In this document: piece by piece, positions 1 through 11,870 of the stretch
Position numbering within the stretch: position 1 is the stretch's first letter
Layout of the letters: every line of letters starts with the position of its first letter
Assembly (NCBI GenBank): GCA_948146395.1
Contig: OX411552.1
Coordinates: forward strand, 50,334,258 to 50,398,257
Direction: 5' to 3'
Origin: Fragum whitleyi
Lineage: Eukaryota; Mollusca; Bivalvia; Cardiida; Cardiidae
Length of the DNA: 64,000 nt
Position numbers and translations under genes: made by a program
Notes under the pieces: generated by a model
Seen by the model: the letters and a program-made list of their open reading frames with translations, nothing else
Databases searched by the model: none
What the model was told of the DNA's origin: nothing

Positions 1-1530
1 TTTTCTATCTGACTTAGACCATGCTTTTCTAAAATTGTCTGAATTATTACCCCAACTTCTAAACAAGTAAAACTCACTGTGGTATTACTGTAATTGTATG
101 TGATTATGCTGAAATTCCTTATGAATCTGTCTATGTTACTTATTGCAGATCTTTTGCATTTTTTGCTACTATAGAAAGTCTTTTGGCAAACAGCGCTCAA
201 ATAAAATATTATTGTGAGGTTGTTTGGGGTAGTACACTCGGGGTTGAAGATTTTTAAAATGTTTACTTCTCATCAATTTTATCCATCTCAATGTTATAAC
301 TAAGCTTGTCCAGGATTATACTCATGTGAAAATTTATGAAATGATTCTTTAATCCATCTGAACATCGTTACTGCAAAAGTGTATGGGATTGTACACAGTG
401 GGATTTAAGAGTAATGAAATAATTCCTACCTCATCACTTTAATCCATCTGAACATTGTGACTACTTCACTATCAAACACAAGAACTTCAAAAATTGTTGT
501 CTCCAGACAGAGATTATTATCCTAATGCACATTGTCAAACAAAATCCTTAATATTTTAAAGGCACTTAAGATTTGCATATCCTAAAGGTCTTTAAACTTT
601 TATATCTTCCATTTGCTTAACCAGTTACCAATCCTGTGCAATGAGACACCAAAGAAAATTTTACAGAGGTAAAGAAATTGTTTGCCTTTTTTTTCTCAAT
701 GTTTTTAAACCCTATATCACTCCTGTGTTTAGGATAAAGAAACACGAGTGACTTCCCAAAGTTTGAAACAGGCATTGGTTAATTAGGTACAGTTATTAAC
801 ATAGTGAATTTGACTGGCATTCCAATCAAAACCATTCTTAATCACTCACTCAGCGACCCCTCATTCACTACAACCACTCACTCAAACCATTCAAAAACGC
901 TAAAAAATCACTAAAAATGATAAGATTAACAATTGCACTCAAAATAAAATCCGGTAGATAAGATCCAAGATTTCACTTACCATATTGAATTTTGAAGCAT
1001 ATGGTGGGTTCATGAAGACATAGAGAGCTGTTCATAGAACCTGTATGCATATTTTATTAAAGGGAGGTAATAAATAACATCTTGAACAAAATTAGAGATA
1101 TTGGATTACTTCCCTTGAATTTCACTCAAAACTTGCTCGTCACACTAATTCAATTTCATTCCTAAATCATTCTAAAATCATCAATCTTGTAATTTTCACA
1201 ATGTTTTTAACTGTAATGTAGGCTAGCATTTTTGGGAGATTCACTTTTTTCTTGTTATCTTGCATCCAAGACAGATATCATTTTATAACAAATCTGATTT
1301 CAATATGTTTCTTGTCTTGCACTTCTTCAACTCTGACCAGTCTATAAAATGTTTAGTCAAAATGTCTATCACGATATTATACTATAAGCAATATTTTGCT
1401 GATTGTGACTAAAGTATACCATGATTGGAGAGAATTTTCCCTAGTATTAGCCTGTGTCAGAGTGCAAACAATCTCATAATTGCACAAGTACAAAGTTATA
1501 CAGTACAAATGCAAAAGAGTATCTTTCACA
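1..1530. other. AT-rich spacer, no gene seen
   Basis: No open frame with coding character and no RNA gene was seen. A weak direct repeat built on ATCCATCTGAACAT occurs near 281, 351 and 441 with drifting spacers. A CACTCA-rich low-complexity patch lies at about 840-895. The short ATG-initiated frame at 1425-1613 has no recognisable composition or motif and is taken as chance. Confidence 0.6.
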
Positions 1531-2005
1531 TATCAGAGGAGATGATGTTTATGAAGATTAAAAGACCCATCTTGCGGGTTTATATTTGGGGGTCAATCAG
1601 ACTTATTGAATGAAATTGACCTAATTGTTTGGGAAGAGATTTTGTGGTGAAAATAACCCCCTTCCTCCCTAACACATATTTGGGGGTCAATTAAAATTCT
1701 TTTAACAATTAAGGAGACAGACCCACAAGGAACATTCACACCAAGTTTCATTGAAATTGACCAAATGGTTTGGAAGAAGATGATTTTTAAACATTTAAAT
1801 TAAATATTAGCCCTACCCTGGCACACCAATATTTGGGGTCTATTAAAATTTCTTGAACATCATAAGAGGGACAATAAAGGAACATTCTTGATAAGTTTTT
1901 TTTAACTCCGGGCATTGGTTCGGAAGTTGTTTAAAGCAAAAGTATATGCACAACGGACACACCGCCATGACAATAGCTTGCGGCCTTTGACATAAGAAGC
2001 TAAAA
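1530..2005 (+). repeat. HL-B-type element, 3' part (diverged)
   Basis: Two or three diverged tandem units carry the core CAAGTTTCATTGAAATTGAC followed by TGGTTTGGAAGAAGAT. They lead into a 3' end, CCATGACAATAGC then AGAAGCTAAAA, which matches the 3' end of the full HL-B copy at 60.9 kb (CCATGACAATAGCCCC ... GGAGCTAAAA). The 5' hairpin is not recognisable, so the left limit is approximate. Confidence 0.55.
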
Positions 2006-2501
2006 TACAAACACTTCAGTCTCTTGAAAATTTTGAATATTTAGCAAGTCCTTTTCTAATATTGAAAGCTCTCATTAACCAGGGATGATCCAAAAACGCA
2101 TACAGTGGGCCAGCTATAACTTTGGCACTTCTAGCTTGCTCAGTGTATTCTTTGTTGAGAGTGAAGTTCAGTATCTATGCAGAGCATAAATGTTATCATT
2201 TTTGCAAAATTATATAAAGCGGCCTTAAATTTAGTTACCATAGTAACATATGTATGCTTAGTCGGGGAGTTAAAATGAAAATCTGTTACATAAATCAAAT
2301 TTTCTGAGTGTTCCTAAACTTTATTTAAAATTTTATGTCAGAGATAGATAAGACACAAATAGGGAATTAATTACCATACTTTAAACATTTTTGGAAGAGG
2401 TTTTACGGACACAGAATATTTTAAATAAGACTAGATATGACAGCTATAATAATTTCAAGCATGATCCAGAATCACTTCACAGACGTTGGGGATGGATGTT
2501 T

Positions 2502-2779
2502 GAGTCCAACTGAAAATATCCTTGTTTCATAATTCTCCTCAATGACAAAAGTACAGAAAAGAGGGGGTATCTCCAGTCTAAAATCTTTATTTCTCAATGA
2601 AACCCTATGATGTGAGTACTCATTTAAATTGCCTCTTTGAGACAATTCAAATGAGTTCCCACAAGAAAGGGTTTGAGCAAGGACTAGTGCTATAATTTAG
2701 TTTGAAATCCAAAATCCCCACCCTATCTGTAACTCTGAGTCCAACTGAAAATATACTTATTTCATAATTTTCCTCATGT
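2502..2779. repeat. Direct-repeat pair around a small palindrome
   Basis: A block of about 43 bp beginning GAGTCCAACTGAAAATAT occurs at 2502-2544 and again at 2737-2779. Between them, at 2619-2655, is an imperfect hairpin with CTCATTT and AAATGAG ends and a TTTGAG loop. This could be a small element with duplicated flanks or a degraded tandem array. No function is inferred. Confidence 0.5.
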
Positions 2780-2942
2780 TCATGCTGTTCGTTATATTAC
2801 ATTGTGCATGCCGACTGACTAGATGACACATATACATTGGATATTGCCCACCGACCACATCTATTAAGCAACCAATTTTATTAAGTGACAACCATGAAAA
2901 GTCCCTTTGATGTAAGCGAAATCTCTGAAAAAGAGGATATTC

Positions 2943-3170
2943 TTATCCCTTTGCTGTTTAATCCCTGCTTTTTACATGCCTATGATTTTATAATTGAGAA
3001 AACATTGTGAAAAAAGAAGAAATTGCTTCTAACAAGCAATTTCTTCTTTTTCCACACTATTTCCTACCCCACTGAATGGTTATTTCTCAAATTAAATCCA
3101 CTTTGAATTTTCGTCTGCAAAACCTTTGAATTTGGACAGGTCCAAAATTTGTAAAACAGGAAAGGATTAA
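2943..3170 (+). mobile_element. pb2 MITE (TTAA palindromic, piggyBac-like), copy 1
   Basis: Non-coding element of about 228 bp whose outer ends are diverged CCCTTTGCTGTTTAAT and AAACAGGAAAGGATTAA. The centre, about 3010-3052, is a near-perfect hairpin: AAAAGAAGAAATTGCTT pairs with AAGCAATTTCTTCTTTT. Seven copies occur in this window. TTAA at the ends of the better copies and a CCCTT start match the target preference of the piggyBac superfamily; Kolobok also uses TTAA. No coding capacity, so it would be mobilised in trans. Confidence 0.8.
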
Positions 3171-4361
3171 CGAAATATTGGTTATTATTGAATCTTATGT
3201 TGTTTGAGCCCATTAGAAGCGTCTCAATAAGACGATTCTAATTTGTTCTAAAATCATAGGATTCAGTACGACTTGACAGACGATCTATAAATGTCATCAA
3301 ATTGAACTGTCACATTTATAACAATATTTTGTATTAAGCAACCATTCCCATAAACGACCGCTTTTTGGTGGTCCCCTTAGAGGTCGCTTAACATAAGTTT
3401 TACTGTACTTTGATTTTCAGATTGCCCATCTGAATTCAACGTATTTTTGCTGAATCACCAAAAGTTGTAGTTAAGACATTATTGTTGATGCATAAGATCT
3501 AATTTACCCCCTTTCTATCTGCCAGCTCTCATAATAAAGATAAACATACCTCTTGGAATCACTTTTATCCACTCTAAAGATCTTCGTAAATCGGTTCATT
3601 GTTTTTTCAACAAAACATGAATCCTTTCCTGAGAAAGTTAGTTGTTGGAATAATCTCTATCTAAGAGTTTCTCTTTTTTTTCTTCTTTTTTTTTTTACAT
3701 CTTTCTACCCATATTTATATAGTTTACAGCTATTATTACTTTTATTAAAATAATTCACGCTTTAGTTTTGCCACTAATTTGAAGGTTTAAATACAGACGT
3801 AATATTTAGATCAAATTTGCTTCAATTTGGTTCTCCAGAAATTCATCCTTGTACAAGTAAATGTTTATAAGTTTCTATGATTAATTCATAAACTAAGCTT
3901 TTAATACTTATGGTCTTTATTCTATTTTTGAAATACAAAATAAATCTTTATGAAAATAGAAGAGAATCTTCTTTATTAACAAAGCAATAAGCAGACAAAA
4001 CATAATTTTTGCACAGCTGAAGATCTGTTTAACCTTTCATCAACAATAGAAACTTTTTGACAACATTAGAGTACCACCTACAGTTGACTGTTGGGTACTG
4101 AACAGTGGATGAAAATCTAAGTAAAGGGGTATAATTCATACAAAATTGGTCTAAAGTTTTTCCCCTTGATAGTATAGGTAACTCATTTGATTGTGAAACC
4201 CCTGTGCTTCATGTTTCACGAGAATCGCAGCCTTTAGAAATTCCAGAGATATCACAAAAAGTCAAAAGTTTTTGTAAAAAATCCACAACACCAAAACTAT
4301 AGCAATACCTTGTTTTATAAATTGTGTGTTGGATTCTTGGGGCCTCATAATCCTTTTTGAT
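3171..4361. other. AT-rich spacer with pyrimidine tract
   Basis: No gene is supported. A T/C-rich tract at about 3669-3700 and otherwise single-copy-looking AT-rich DNA. The 66-codon frame starting at 3553 is a read-through of the pyrimidine tract. Confidence 0.5.
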
Positions 4362-4590
4362 TTAACACTTTCCTGTTTTTCAAAATTTTGGACCTGTCCA
4401 AATTCAAAGGTTTTGCAGACGAAAATTTAAGGTGGATTTAATTTGAAAAATAACCATTCAGTAGGGTAGAAAATAGTGTGGAAAAAGAAGAAATTGCTTG
4501 TCAGAAGCAATTTCTTCTTTTTTCACAATGTTTTCTCAATCAAAGAATCACAGGCACGTTAAAAGCAGGGATCAAACAGCAAAGGGTTAA
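4362..4590 (-). mobile_element. pb2 MITE, copy 2
   Basis: Reverse-orientation copy, 229 bp, with TTAA at both ends (4362-4365, 4587-4590). Ends read TTAACACTTTCCTG and CAGCAAAGGGTTAA. The central AAGAAGAAATTGCTT hairpin lies near 4485-4525. It sits only 20 bp from a pb1 copy, so two TTAA elements landed side by side. The 77-codon frame at 4478-4711 runs across both and is not a gene. Confidence 0.85.
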
Positions 4591-4610
4591 TACAGGGGAC
4601 AGGTTTCATC

Positions 4611-4855
4611 TTAACCCTTGTCATGCTGAAAAAATTTTGGCTAAATATTTTCATCAAAATCAAAGGGTAACTAGCACTGAAAGTATTCACTGTATGTCAA
4701 TTTGTATTTGAATAACTAAATCTATTGACAAATTTGGTTTGAAAGTGAGAAACAGGTGGTGTAGACTAACATCAGACTGCACATAGGTGCAGACTGATGT
4801 TTGTCTATAGCTCCTGCCAAAGTAGGAAGACCAGGTTCAGCATGACAAGGGTTAA
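4611..4855 (-). mobile_element. pb1 MITE (TTAA palindromic, piggyBac-like), copy 1
   Basis: 245-bp element with exact TTAA ends and terminal inverted repeats TTAACCCTTGTCATGCTGAA and TTCAGCATGACAAGGGTTAA. Inside are the family's inner palindromes: a CTCCTGCCAAAG arm and a CAGACTGCAC/GTGCAGACTG hairpin. There is no coding capacity. Perfect ends suggest it is one of the younger copies. Confidence 0.88.
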
Positions 4856-5815
4856 CAGTTGTGAATTTCCATGCCCAACTCGGGCTTTTTAGGTGACAAT
4901 ACGCTTGTGAACTTCCATGTACGTTATTAAAGTTCAAAAATAAACTAAGACGTAAAACAGAAAATAGATATCCAATTGTCCTGAATTCAGCAAGTGAGAT
5001 ATAAGACCTCTAAGGTTATACACCGTCCCATGTTTAAAGTTGCTGAAAATCATGGTTGCTGATAAAAGTGTGACAAAAGTTTTCATTGTGGATGGGGGGA
5101 AGGACAGACAGACAGGGGTTAACCAGTATACCCTCCTCTTCCATGAAGCTGGGGTATAAAAATTGTAAACCAGTGAAAAGGCTTCATCTTACATGTACAA
5201 ATAGTTTTCAAAATTAAAAACAAGTATAAAGTTATAATTGATAACATAAGAGAAAAGGAGAAATTTACTTGAAAAAAAAATCATCCACTCCTTTTCTCTC
5301 AATCTTTCCTATGCTTGTTTGTCTGCAGCACAAAGAAAATATAATATCCCCCCCCCCCCCCATAAGTCTCTTTATCTTAAAGAAAGTATAACTGAAAATT
5401 TGGACAACAAAATTTGCAAGTCAGACAAGACAGTGAAATTCAGCCACCAATTTGTCCTAATACAATTGAGAAAATTTTGTATTTTCACATTCCCTACTGT
5501 ATCATACATGGTTCTTGAAGTCCACTAGTGATATTTGATCTGGTTTCACTTAAACAAGGGAGACTAATTATTAAAACAATCAACTTTTTCTTATACTGGT
5601 TTATGTCTCTTTCACTAAACAAAGATACTAGCAAAAATGGCCCGAAAATTTATTTGAAAACACTTTTTTTAACAACAAGAAATCCCTATAAAGCAAATAC
5701 AAATTGATGCCTCATGCTACTGCTAACAGCACTATTACAGTTTACAGTATTTTCATACTATAGACGAACATACACAATACGGATAAATTATGAAAAAACT
5801 GCACAGATAGGCAGT
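4856..5815. other. AT-rich spacer with poly-C tract
   Basis: No gene is supported. There is a run of 14 C residues at 5348-5361. A short purine/pyrimidine near-palindrome, GAGAAAAGGAGAAATTTAC against AAATCATCCACTCCTTTTCTC, lies at about 5250-5300. The 69-codon frame across the poly-C run is an artefact of low complexity. Confidence 0.5.
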
Positions 5816-6345
5816 CATTTATTTCCAAAAGCTTATCTGATATTTCATGTGAAAATTTCAAGAGAATCAGATAACATTTGAAGGCTTTATCTCATAAACA
5901 TGGTCACCTCACTAAGTGAAATACCATTAGCCCTTAATTTACTGTGTTTTCTGATGGTCCCCTTTAACAAAAAACAATTATCTGTAAAAGTTTTAAAGGA
6001 ACACAATATCAATATTTGTTGACTTCATTGGAAACAAGTTTGTACTAAGTGCAATATTTAATTGGAATGCCCCTTTTCCTGTTTTTTCCAAAGGATTGTA
6101 CCCATTTTCTGAAGAAAGCTTCATTGTGACACACTGTAATTATCCTGTGAAAGTTTCAAGTAACTTCAATAAAATCTGTGGACTTTATTATGAACTCAGT
6201 AGAACTCCTAGGTGAAAATCCATGAGGCTCCTTTTGCCATGTTTTATGGTGCATCTTCACCTTTTTTGAAGAGATAATTGTTATTATCCACAATCAACCT
6301 GTGAAAGTCCAAGGTACCCAATTATTTTCCTGCAGTTTGGAATGA
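5815..6345 (+). repeat. T-F-type tandem core (diverged)
   Basis: Several diverged units of about 150 bp carry the recurring phrases CTGTGAAAGTTTCAAG, TGTGGACTTTAT and CCATGAGGCTCCTTTT. The same phrases make up the T-F arrays at 7.6-8.2 and 10.3-11.05 kb. No termini were identified. The match is by eye and the age of the units makes boundaries soft. Confidence 0.45.
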
Positions 6346-6394
6346 TGGTCCTTCCCATTTTCAAAAATTTTTCAAATTCAAATTTTTCGAAAAT

Positions 6395-7200
6395 GGGTCA
6401 CTCAAATAAAATTTATGCCAATTTTTATTGAAATCAAGCAAATGGTTAGGACAAAAATATTTTTCAAAATTTCATAAGAAAGACAAGGCCCGCCCTGCTA
6501 TGCCCATATTAGTGGAGGAGAAAGGGGTGTCAATCAAATTTTTTGAACAACTTAAAATGTTCAACCAAGAAACATTCATGCCAAGTTTCATTGAAATCGG
6601 GCCAATGATTTAGGAGGAGGAGATCTTAAGATTTTAAAGTGAAAAAAAGCCAAGTCCTGCCACACAAATATATTTGGGTTAATGTTAATATCTTAAGAGC
6701 TGTAGAGGAGGGTCTCCCAAAGATCATTCATGCCAAGTTTGATTGACATTTGGGCCAGTGGTTTGGCAGAAGATTTTAAAAGCTATTTTAGTGAAAATAA
6801 GCTCCTTCAAGATTTTGGAGTCAATCCAAATTTCTTGAACAACTTTGGAAGAGGGTCACTCAAGGAAAATGCATACCAGGTTTTCATTGAAATCAGGCCA
6901 TTGGTTTGGGAGGAGAAGATTGTAAAAGATTTTATAGTGAAAATTATGCCCCTCTACCATGCCCATATTTGGAGGTAACTCAAAATTTCTTGAACAAACA
7001 TTCATGACAATTGCATTGAAATCAGGTCAATGGTTTGGGAGGAGAAAGTTTTCAAAGGTTAAAAGTGAAAATAAACCCCACCTTGCCACATCCATATTTG
7101 AGAGTCAATCTAAATTCTTTGAACAACTTTATAAGAGGTTCACCCTAGGATCATTCATGCCAAGTTTCATGGATTGGACCTTTGACCAGTGGAGCTACAA
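6395..7200 (+). repeat. HL-B-type tandem core with 3' end
   Basis: About five tandem units of 140-150 bp. Each contains a version of TTCATGCCAAGTTTCATTGA, then GGCCAATGGTTTGGGAGGAG and a run of GTGAAAATAA. The array ends at CCAGTGGAGCTACAA, which matches the HL-B 3' end CCAGTGGAGCTAAAA. Frames of 61-134 codons here are open only because the repeat unit lacks stops in some phases. No 5' hairpin was found. Confidence 0.6.
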
Positions 7201-7639
7201 TAATATGTTTAGATTGAAGATTTCTGGCTATAGGTTATGTTACGGTATGAATAATTATCTTAATCACAAAGAGGTTGTCCCATTTGGTGTAAAACTGGTG
7301 TTTGATTTCATTTACAGTCATCTCATACTGGTTTTACACATTTTCCAAACATCCCATTTTTAGTGCAAAATTCTTTCACTATTGCGAACCTATAAAATAT
7401 TTAATTGATTCTATTTGTAGAAGAATGATATCATTTCAGTCAGATGTATTTGACAAAGCTCAGGTGGGAGGTGTGGTTTAAAGAGATAGTAAGATAATAT
7501 GTTGTCATTGGTTGTCAAACACTTAGTTAGATAGAGTCAGAATAGTTTTACAGAAAATTGAAACTTTTCGAGAAGGCTGCGCCTGCTTGAAAAAGCTTCA
7601 ATCCGCAAATCTCACTATGCAGCCCCTATCGAATACAAA

Positions 7640-8195
7640 AACTATGTACTCTATCACAATTTTAAGGATATTCTTATCAAATTTCCATAGGGCCCCTTCA
7701 CTGTGATACTTTTTGGACCTGAACAATTTTCAGGAGGAACCATCTGTATGTTGGCACATTTATTAATTGAAAATTGGAATCAAATCAGATAAAAATTGGG
7801 GTCTCTATTGTGATAACAAGGATATTTTAATAAATGTCCATAAGGCCCTTTGATACTTGATGAACCTGGCCCTTTTTCAAAAGGAACTATCCTTATGTTG
7901 ATACAATCATTCTGTGAAATTTTGAAGCTAATGGGACGAAAACTTTGGACTTTTTTGCAACATCAAGGATATTTAAGTAGATTTTCTATAAGGCCCCATT
8001 TCCAAGTGATACTTGATGGTCCTGACTAATCCTTTGAAAGAAATAATTCTTACAATGGTACAATCAGTCTGTGAAAGTGTGCAGCACATTGGTTGAAAAC
8101 TGGACTCTATGGCAATTACTAGAATTTTTATCAAATTTCCATAAGGCCCATTTTTCTGTGATACTTGACAAACAAGAACTTTTTTCGTGAGGAAT
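7640..8195 (+). repeat. T-F tandem array
   Basis: About three and a half units of roughly 155-170 bp built on AAGGATATTTT, TTTCCATAAGGCCC, GTGATACTTGA and TGGTACAATCATTCTGTGAA. It is the same core as 10.3-11.05 kb and 26.8-27.0 kb. The pb1 copy at 8201 abuts the last unit. No coding content. Confidence 0.65.
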
Positions 8196-8200
8196 GATTC

Positions 8201-8427
8201 TTAACCCTTGTCATGCTGAACCCGGAATATTCCTGCTTTGGCAGGAGCTATAGACAAACATCAGTCTGCACATATGTGTGCACCTGTTTCTCACTTTCAA
8301 ACCAGAATTGTCAATAGATTTCGTTTTTCAATAAAAATTGACCAACAGTTGGTACTTTCAGTGCTTTTTGCCCTTTGATTTTAATGAAAATTTTTAGCCA
8401 AAATTTATTCAGCATGACAAGGGTTAA
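8201..8427 (+). mobile_element. pb1 MITE, copy 2
   Basis: 227-bp copy with TTAA at 8201-8204 and 8424-8427 and near-perfect inverted ends (CCCTTGTCATGCTGAA and its complement). Inner hairpins include GGAATATTCC and the CCTGCTTTGGCAGG arm. It interrupts or abuts the T-F array: T-F phrases end just before it, and TTGGTACATGTACAATAATT, a T-F-like phrase, resumes right after. Confidence 0.88.
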
Positions 8428-8734
8428 GTTGGTACATGTACAATAATTCTGTGAAAGTTCAGGCTACCACTATAGATCTTCTGACCTTCAGTCAGTCGAC
8501 CTGAAAATATCTCAACATAAAATCCAAAATACCCTGAGTCTGCTTGAACTTCTATATGGACTTACATTTTGCTGAATTTCTCTGAAACAAATTGATGTTT
8601 TTCTTGTCAAATAAATTTTTCCATCTAATACCTGATGAGGAACTATGATTTTCCGAGTTTTTGAAGGTGAAATAATGATTTTCACTGTCCGTCCGTGTAA
8701 ATGTTAAGTCTTGCCTATCTTACTTGTGTTATTA

Positions 8735-9190
8735 GTGTTAACACTTCTCCATAAGGAGATCATTCCATCTATGAAGTTTCAAGTCGATAGATGGTTTACT
8801 AATAGAGATATGCTCTTGACAAAATTTATGTCTGTAAATAACAAAGGGGATACATACTGGACAAGACTTAAAAATAACAGGGAGCAACAACTCAAAAATA
8901 AACAAGCAAGAGTTATGGTTCTTATGCACTGCAATTCTCCTCAATGAGATCAATAATCCACCTTTGAAGTTAAAGCTGATATATCATTTATACTTCAAGA
9001 GATATTCTCTGGACAAAATTTGAATTTTTAAAAAAAACAAAGGACAATAACTGAAAAATTAAGCAAGTATGAGTTATGTTTCTTGTGCATTGCAGTACAT
9101 TTCTCTTCAATGAGACCTTTCCATCTGTGAAGTTACAAGTTGATAGCATTTATACTTTGTAGATAATGCTCCAGACAAACTTAGTGTCAG
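8735..9190 (+). repeat. T-E tandem array
   Basis: About two and a half units of roughly 190 bp with the phrases CAATGAGATCAAT, CCACCTATGAAGTTTCAAGT (variants), ATGCTCTGGACAAAATT and AATAACTCAAAAATAAGCAAG. The same core fills the right edge of the window (63.2-64 kb). The 78- and 71-codon opposite-strand frames are repeat read-through. Confidence 0.65.
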
Positions 9191-9675
9191 GAGGTCTGAA
9201 TGATGAAAAGACATATTGACAGACCCAGACCATTGTCACCAAAACGCCATTGGATTATAAAGATTTTACCTAAGAGTTAAGCAAACACTTTCTTATATTT
9301 TTTGTGAAAAGGTTGGTCCCTATAGATGTCAAACCAGACTATAGGTTTGTATACTAATGTCTCACCATTTCTCCATATCTGATGATGTCTCATCATGATG
9401 ATCCCCACCATGCACATTCCCAGAATGCACTGCTCTAGTCACATGATCTGTGTCATGTGATACGAAATGTTCATTGTGGTGCTTCACCTCCATTTTTCAA
9501 GTAAACTTAATGTTCTTGAATATATATTTTCCTCTGTTTCCATTTATAATTCTACCATTTTTGTTCAGACTAATTAAATATTTACATATAACAAATTTCA
9601 CTGCCATCATAAAAACATATACTATTAGATCTAGTTATATTTTGCAATGTTATTTCTTTCTTCCTTTCTTTCTTT
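9190..9675. other. Spacer, no gene seen
   Basis: AT-rich DNA with a short dyad, CACATGATCTGTGTCATGTGA, at about 9440-9460. The 122-codon frame starting at 9450 is rich in Phe, Leu, Ile and Ser, as expected of translated AT-rich DNA. It enters the SINE at 9676 and shows no family motif. Confidence 0.5.
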
Positions 9676-9893
9676 TAAGGGGTTTAAAGCTGCTTTCAAC
9701 AATCTTTCATATTCCTGGTGATTCTCACACCAGTACCACAATTACATCATCTCTTAGCAACCAGCTACTATCCCACATCGGTCTACAATTTTCAACCCAT
9801 AATGTTTGGAAAGGATAAAAGCTGCTGTTGGGGATCTATTCTGGGCCCTCTAGATTGACCGTCTGACCCGCTATCAGCTGCGCCTGAAGACGG
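9676..9893 (-). mobile_element. S1 SINE, diverged, with tRNA-like head
   Basis: On the minus strand a tRNA-like head (about 9893-9825) contains GGCGCAGCTGATAGCG, then CAGACGGTCAATCTAGAGGG. It aligns with the tRNA-Asp-like head of the better copy at 42832. The S1 body follows, including the reverse complement of CCTGGTGATTCTCACACCAG and AAAGCTGCTTTCAACAATC. Many substitutions indicate an old insertion. Confidence 0.7.
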
Positions 9894-10049
9894 CTTTGTT
9901 AATTCTTTTTTCATTCACATAACCATTTAATCCTATAGATAGACAATACTTTGACAATATCGTTGATTGTTCGCAGCCATATTGGTGATTGATTAAATAA
10001 TGTTGTCAGTATTCTTGTCAATTATAATTACAATCTGCATTGCATTCAA

Positions 10050-10263
10050 TTAACCCTTTCCTGTTTAATCACTGCTTTTTATGTGCCTGTGATTTTATAA
10101 TTGAAAAAACATTGTGAAAAAAGAAGAAATTGCTTCTGACAAGCAATTTCTTCTTTTTCCACACTATTTTCTACCCTACAGAATGGTTATTTTTCAAATT
10201 AAATCCACTTTAAATTTTCGTCTGCAAAACCTTTGAATTTGGACAAGTCCAGGAAAGTGTTAA
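10050..10263 (+). mobile_element. pb2 MITE, copy 3
   Basis: 214-bp copy with TTAA at 10050-10053 and 10260-10263. The left end reads TTAACCCTTTCCTGTTTAAT. The central hairpin AAAAAGAAGAAATTGCTTCT...AAGCAATTTCTTCTTTTT is intact near 10128-10160. A short deletion relative to other copies removes CAAAATTTTGTAAAA near the right end. Confidence 0.87.
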
Positions 10264-10291
10264 AAACCTATCTCTGTAACTAGCTAGATGA

Positions 10292-11050
10292 ACAAGAGGC
10301 CAATATGGGCCCGGTTCCCTCAAATAACTCCATTGAAATGATTATAGGGTCTGCATAAGATATAATCATGTTGTTTGAAAGTATTTCAGGTAAAGCCATC
10401 TCTCTAAACGGAGTAAAAGGTCAAGGGCAGGGCTACTTGTATTAAATTTTCCATAACTATAAAGCAAATCGGATGAAAACCCTATTGCAATAACAACAAT
10501 ATTTTCATTGATTTCCATAAGGCCCATTTCAAACAATACTTGACTGACCTGACCCATTTTCGAAAGGAACTTTTTTTATGTTGGTACAATATTTCTGCGA
10601 AAGTTAAAGAAAATTCAGATAGAAACTGTGGACTCTAAAGCGAAACAAGGATATTTTCATTCAATTTCCATAAGGCTCCCCCCTTCACTTTACAATGATA
10701 CTAGACATGACCCATTTTCAAAATGTGGAGTCTATCGTGATAACAAGGATATTTTACCATTAGGCCCCTTTTCCTATGATAATAGTCAGACCTGATCCAT
10801 TTTGAAAGGAATGTTAGGGTTTGAAGCAAATTGGTTGAAAATTATGGAACCTCTTACTTTACAAGGACATTTTAATCGAATTGTCATCAGACCCCTTGCC
10901 TCAGGATACTTGACAAACCAGACCAAGTTTGAAAGGACTGTGATTCTAATTTGGTATAATTATACAGTGAAAGATTGAAGCAAATCGGATTAAAACAATT
11001 AATGCACTTGTGATAACAAGGGATAGTTAACTGACAGCCCTACACCTACC
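10292..11050 (+). repeat. HL-A-type 5' end leading into a T-F core
   Basis: Starts ACAAGAGGCCAATATGGGCC, where GGCC/GGCC form the short 5' hairpin seen at HL-A starts (compare ACAAGAGGACCATGATGGTC). About four T-F units of roughly 170 bp follow, with ACAAGGATATTTT, CCATAAGGCCC, CCTGACCCATTTTCGAAAGG and GTTGGTACAAT. No HL-A 3' hairpin follows before IR1 begins at 11175. The link shows that T-F cores can sit inside HL-A-type ends. Confidence 0.6.
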
Positions 11051-11174
11051 CAAGGTTTCCAGTTGTTAACCTGTACAACCATTGCATGTCATCCAAGCCA
11101 ACAATCTCTCTTACACAAACTTGATCATTTTCCAAAAGGTTTGAGACAAATAATCTGTGTCACTGTAACTTTGT

Positions 11175-11870
11175 CACGGGGGGTGATGTCCATAATCGGA
11201 GCCACCGGCTCCGCTTTCAAAATCATGTGTGGAACTTCCGCTCCACGTGCGGCTCCGATTATGTAGATGTAAACACTTCATATTGTGAATGAAAAATAGG
11301 GTAGGAGGTCGGGATTTCCTCATTTATATCAAATTTTATTCATTTATCATAAAAAAGTCGAATGCTATTCGACCAGTTATTCATTTTGCAACGTAAACGT
11401 ACTCAAAAAATGTAAGCACGCTCGTTGGTTTTGGTTAAAAATGATTTCTTCTGGGAGCAGTTTTGTGCCAGGAATGTCAAAACACGTTGTTTTTACCTCA
11501 AAAATTCAATATTCTGAATAGAATTAATAACGCAGACCATTGTTTTCAGTGTACACGAGTTTAACAAAACAACCACAATAATCATTCCCAATGTATTTTT
11601 CTGCAATATGTTATATATCAAAGAAAATTGTTTAGTTCCGATTATGTGGATTGGCTCCGATTATGTTCCCTGGCTCTGAAGTTGTGGAGTGTCTTTTTCT
11701 TCTTCCATATGCCCGAACAGCCTTCAATATGAAGTTTTTGTTAGTTCCATGGGGCGCTGTTTTCCCGTCTTTCCATGGCGCACATTGTCTATTTTACGTC
11801 TCTTCTTTCTCGTTTACTTTTATTACATCCAAATGCAATATTCTGAACAGTATGTGATGTGGACCCTTAT
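11175..11870 (+). repeat. IR1 left inverted arm
   Basis: Pairs with 15120-15813. The GGCTCCGATTATG sub-terminal motif lies at about 11190-11203 (reverse), 11252-11264, 11636-11647 (as AGTTCCGATTATG) and 11653-11665. The overlapping short frames at 11063-11266, 11651-11857 and 11689-11913 lie on the arm and have counterparts in the other arm. They are shadows of the repeat. Confidence 0.85.

Noticed and set aside
5348..5361. Poly-C run as an unusual regulatory element
   Set aside because: A 14-bp homopolymer alone, with no neighbouring signal.
6959..7363. 134-codon plus-strand open frame
   Set aside because: It begins inside an HL-B-type tandem unit and continues into AT-rich spacer; neighbouring units give related peptides, so it is repeat read-through.
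9450..9818. 122-codon plus-strand frame rich in hydrophobic residues that could suggest a membrane protein
   Set aside because: The hydrophobicity follows from T-rich DNA, the frame runs into an S1 SINE, and no motif or start context supports it.
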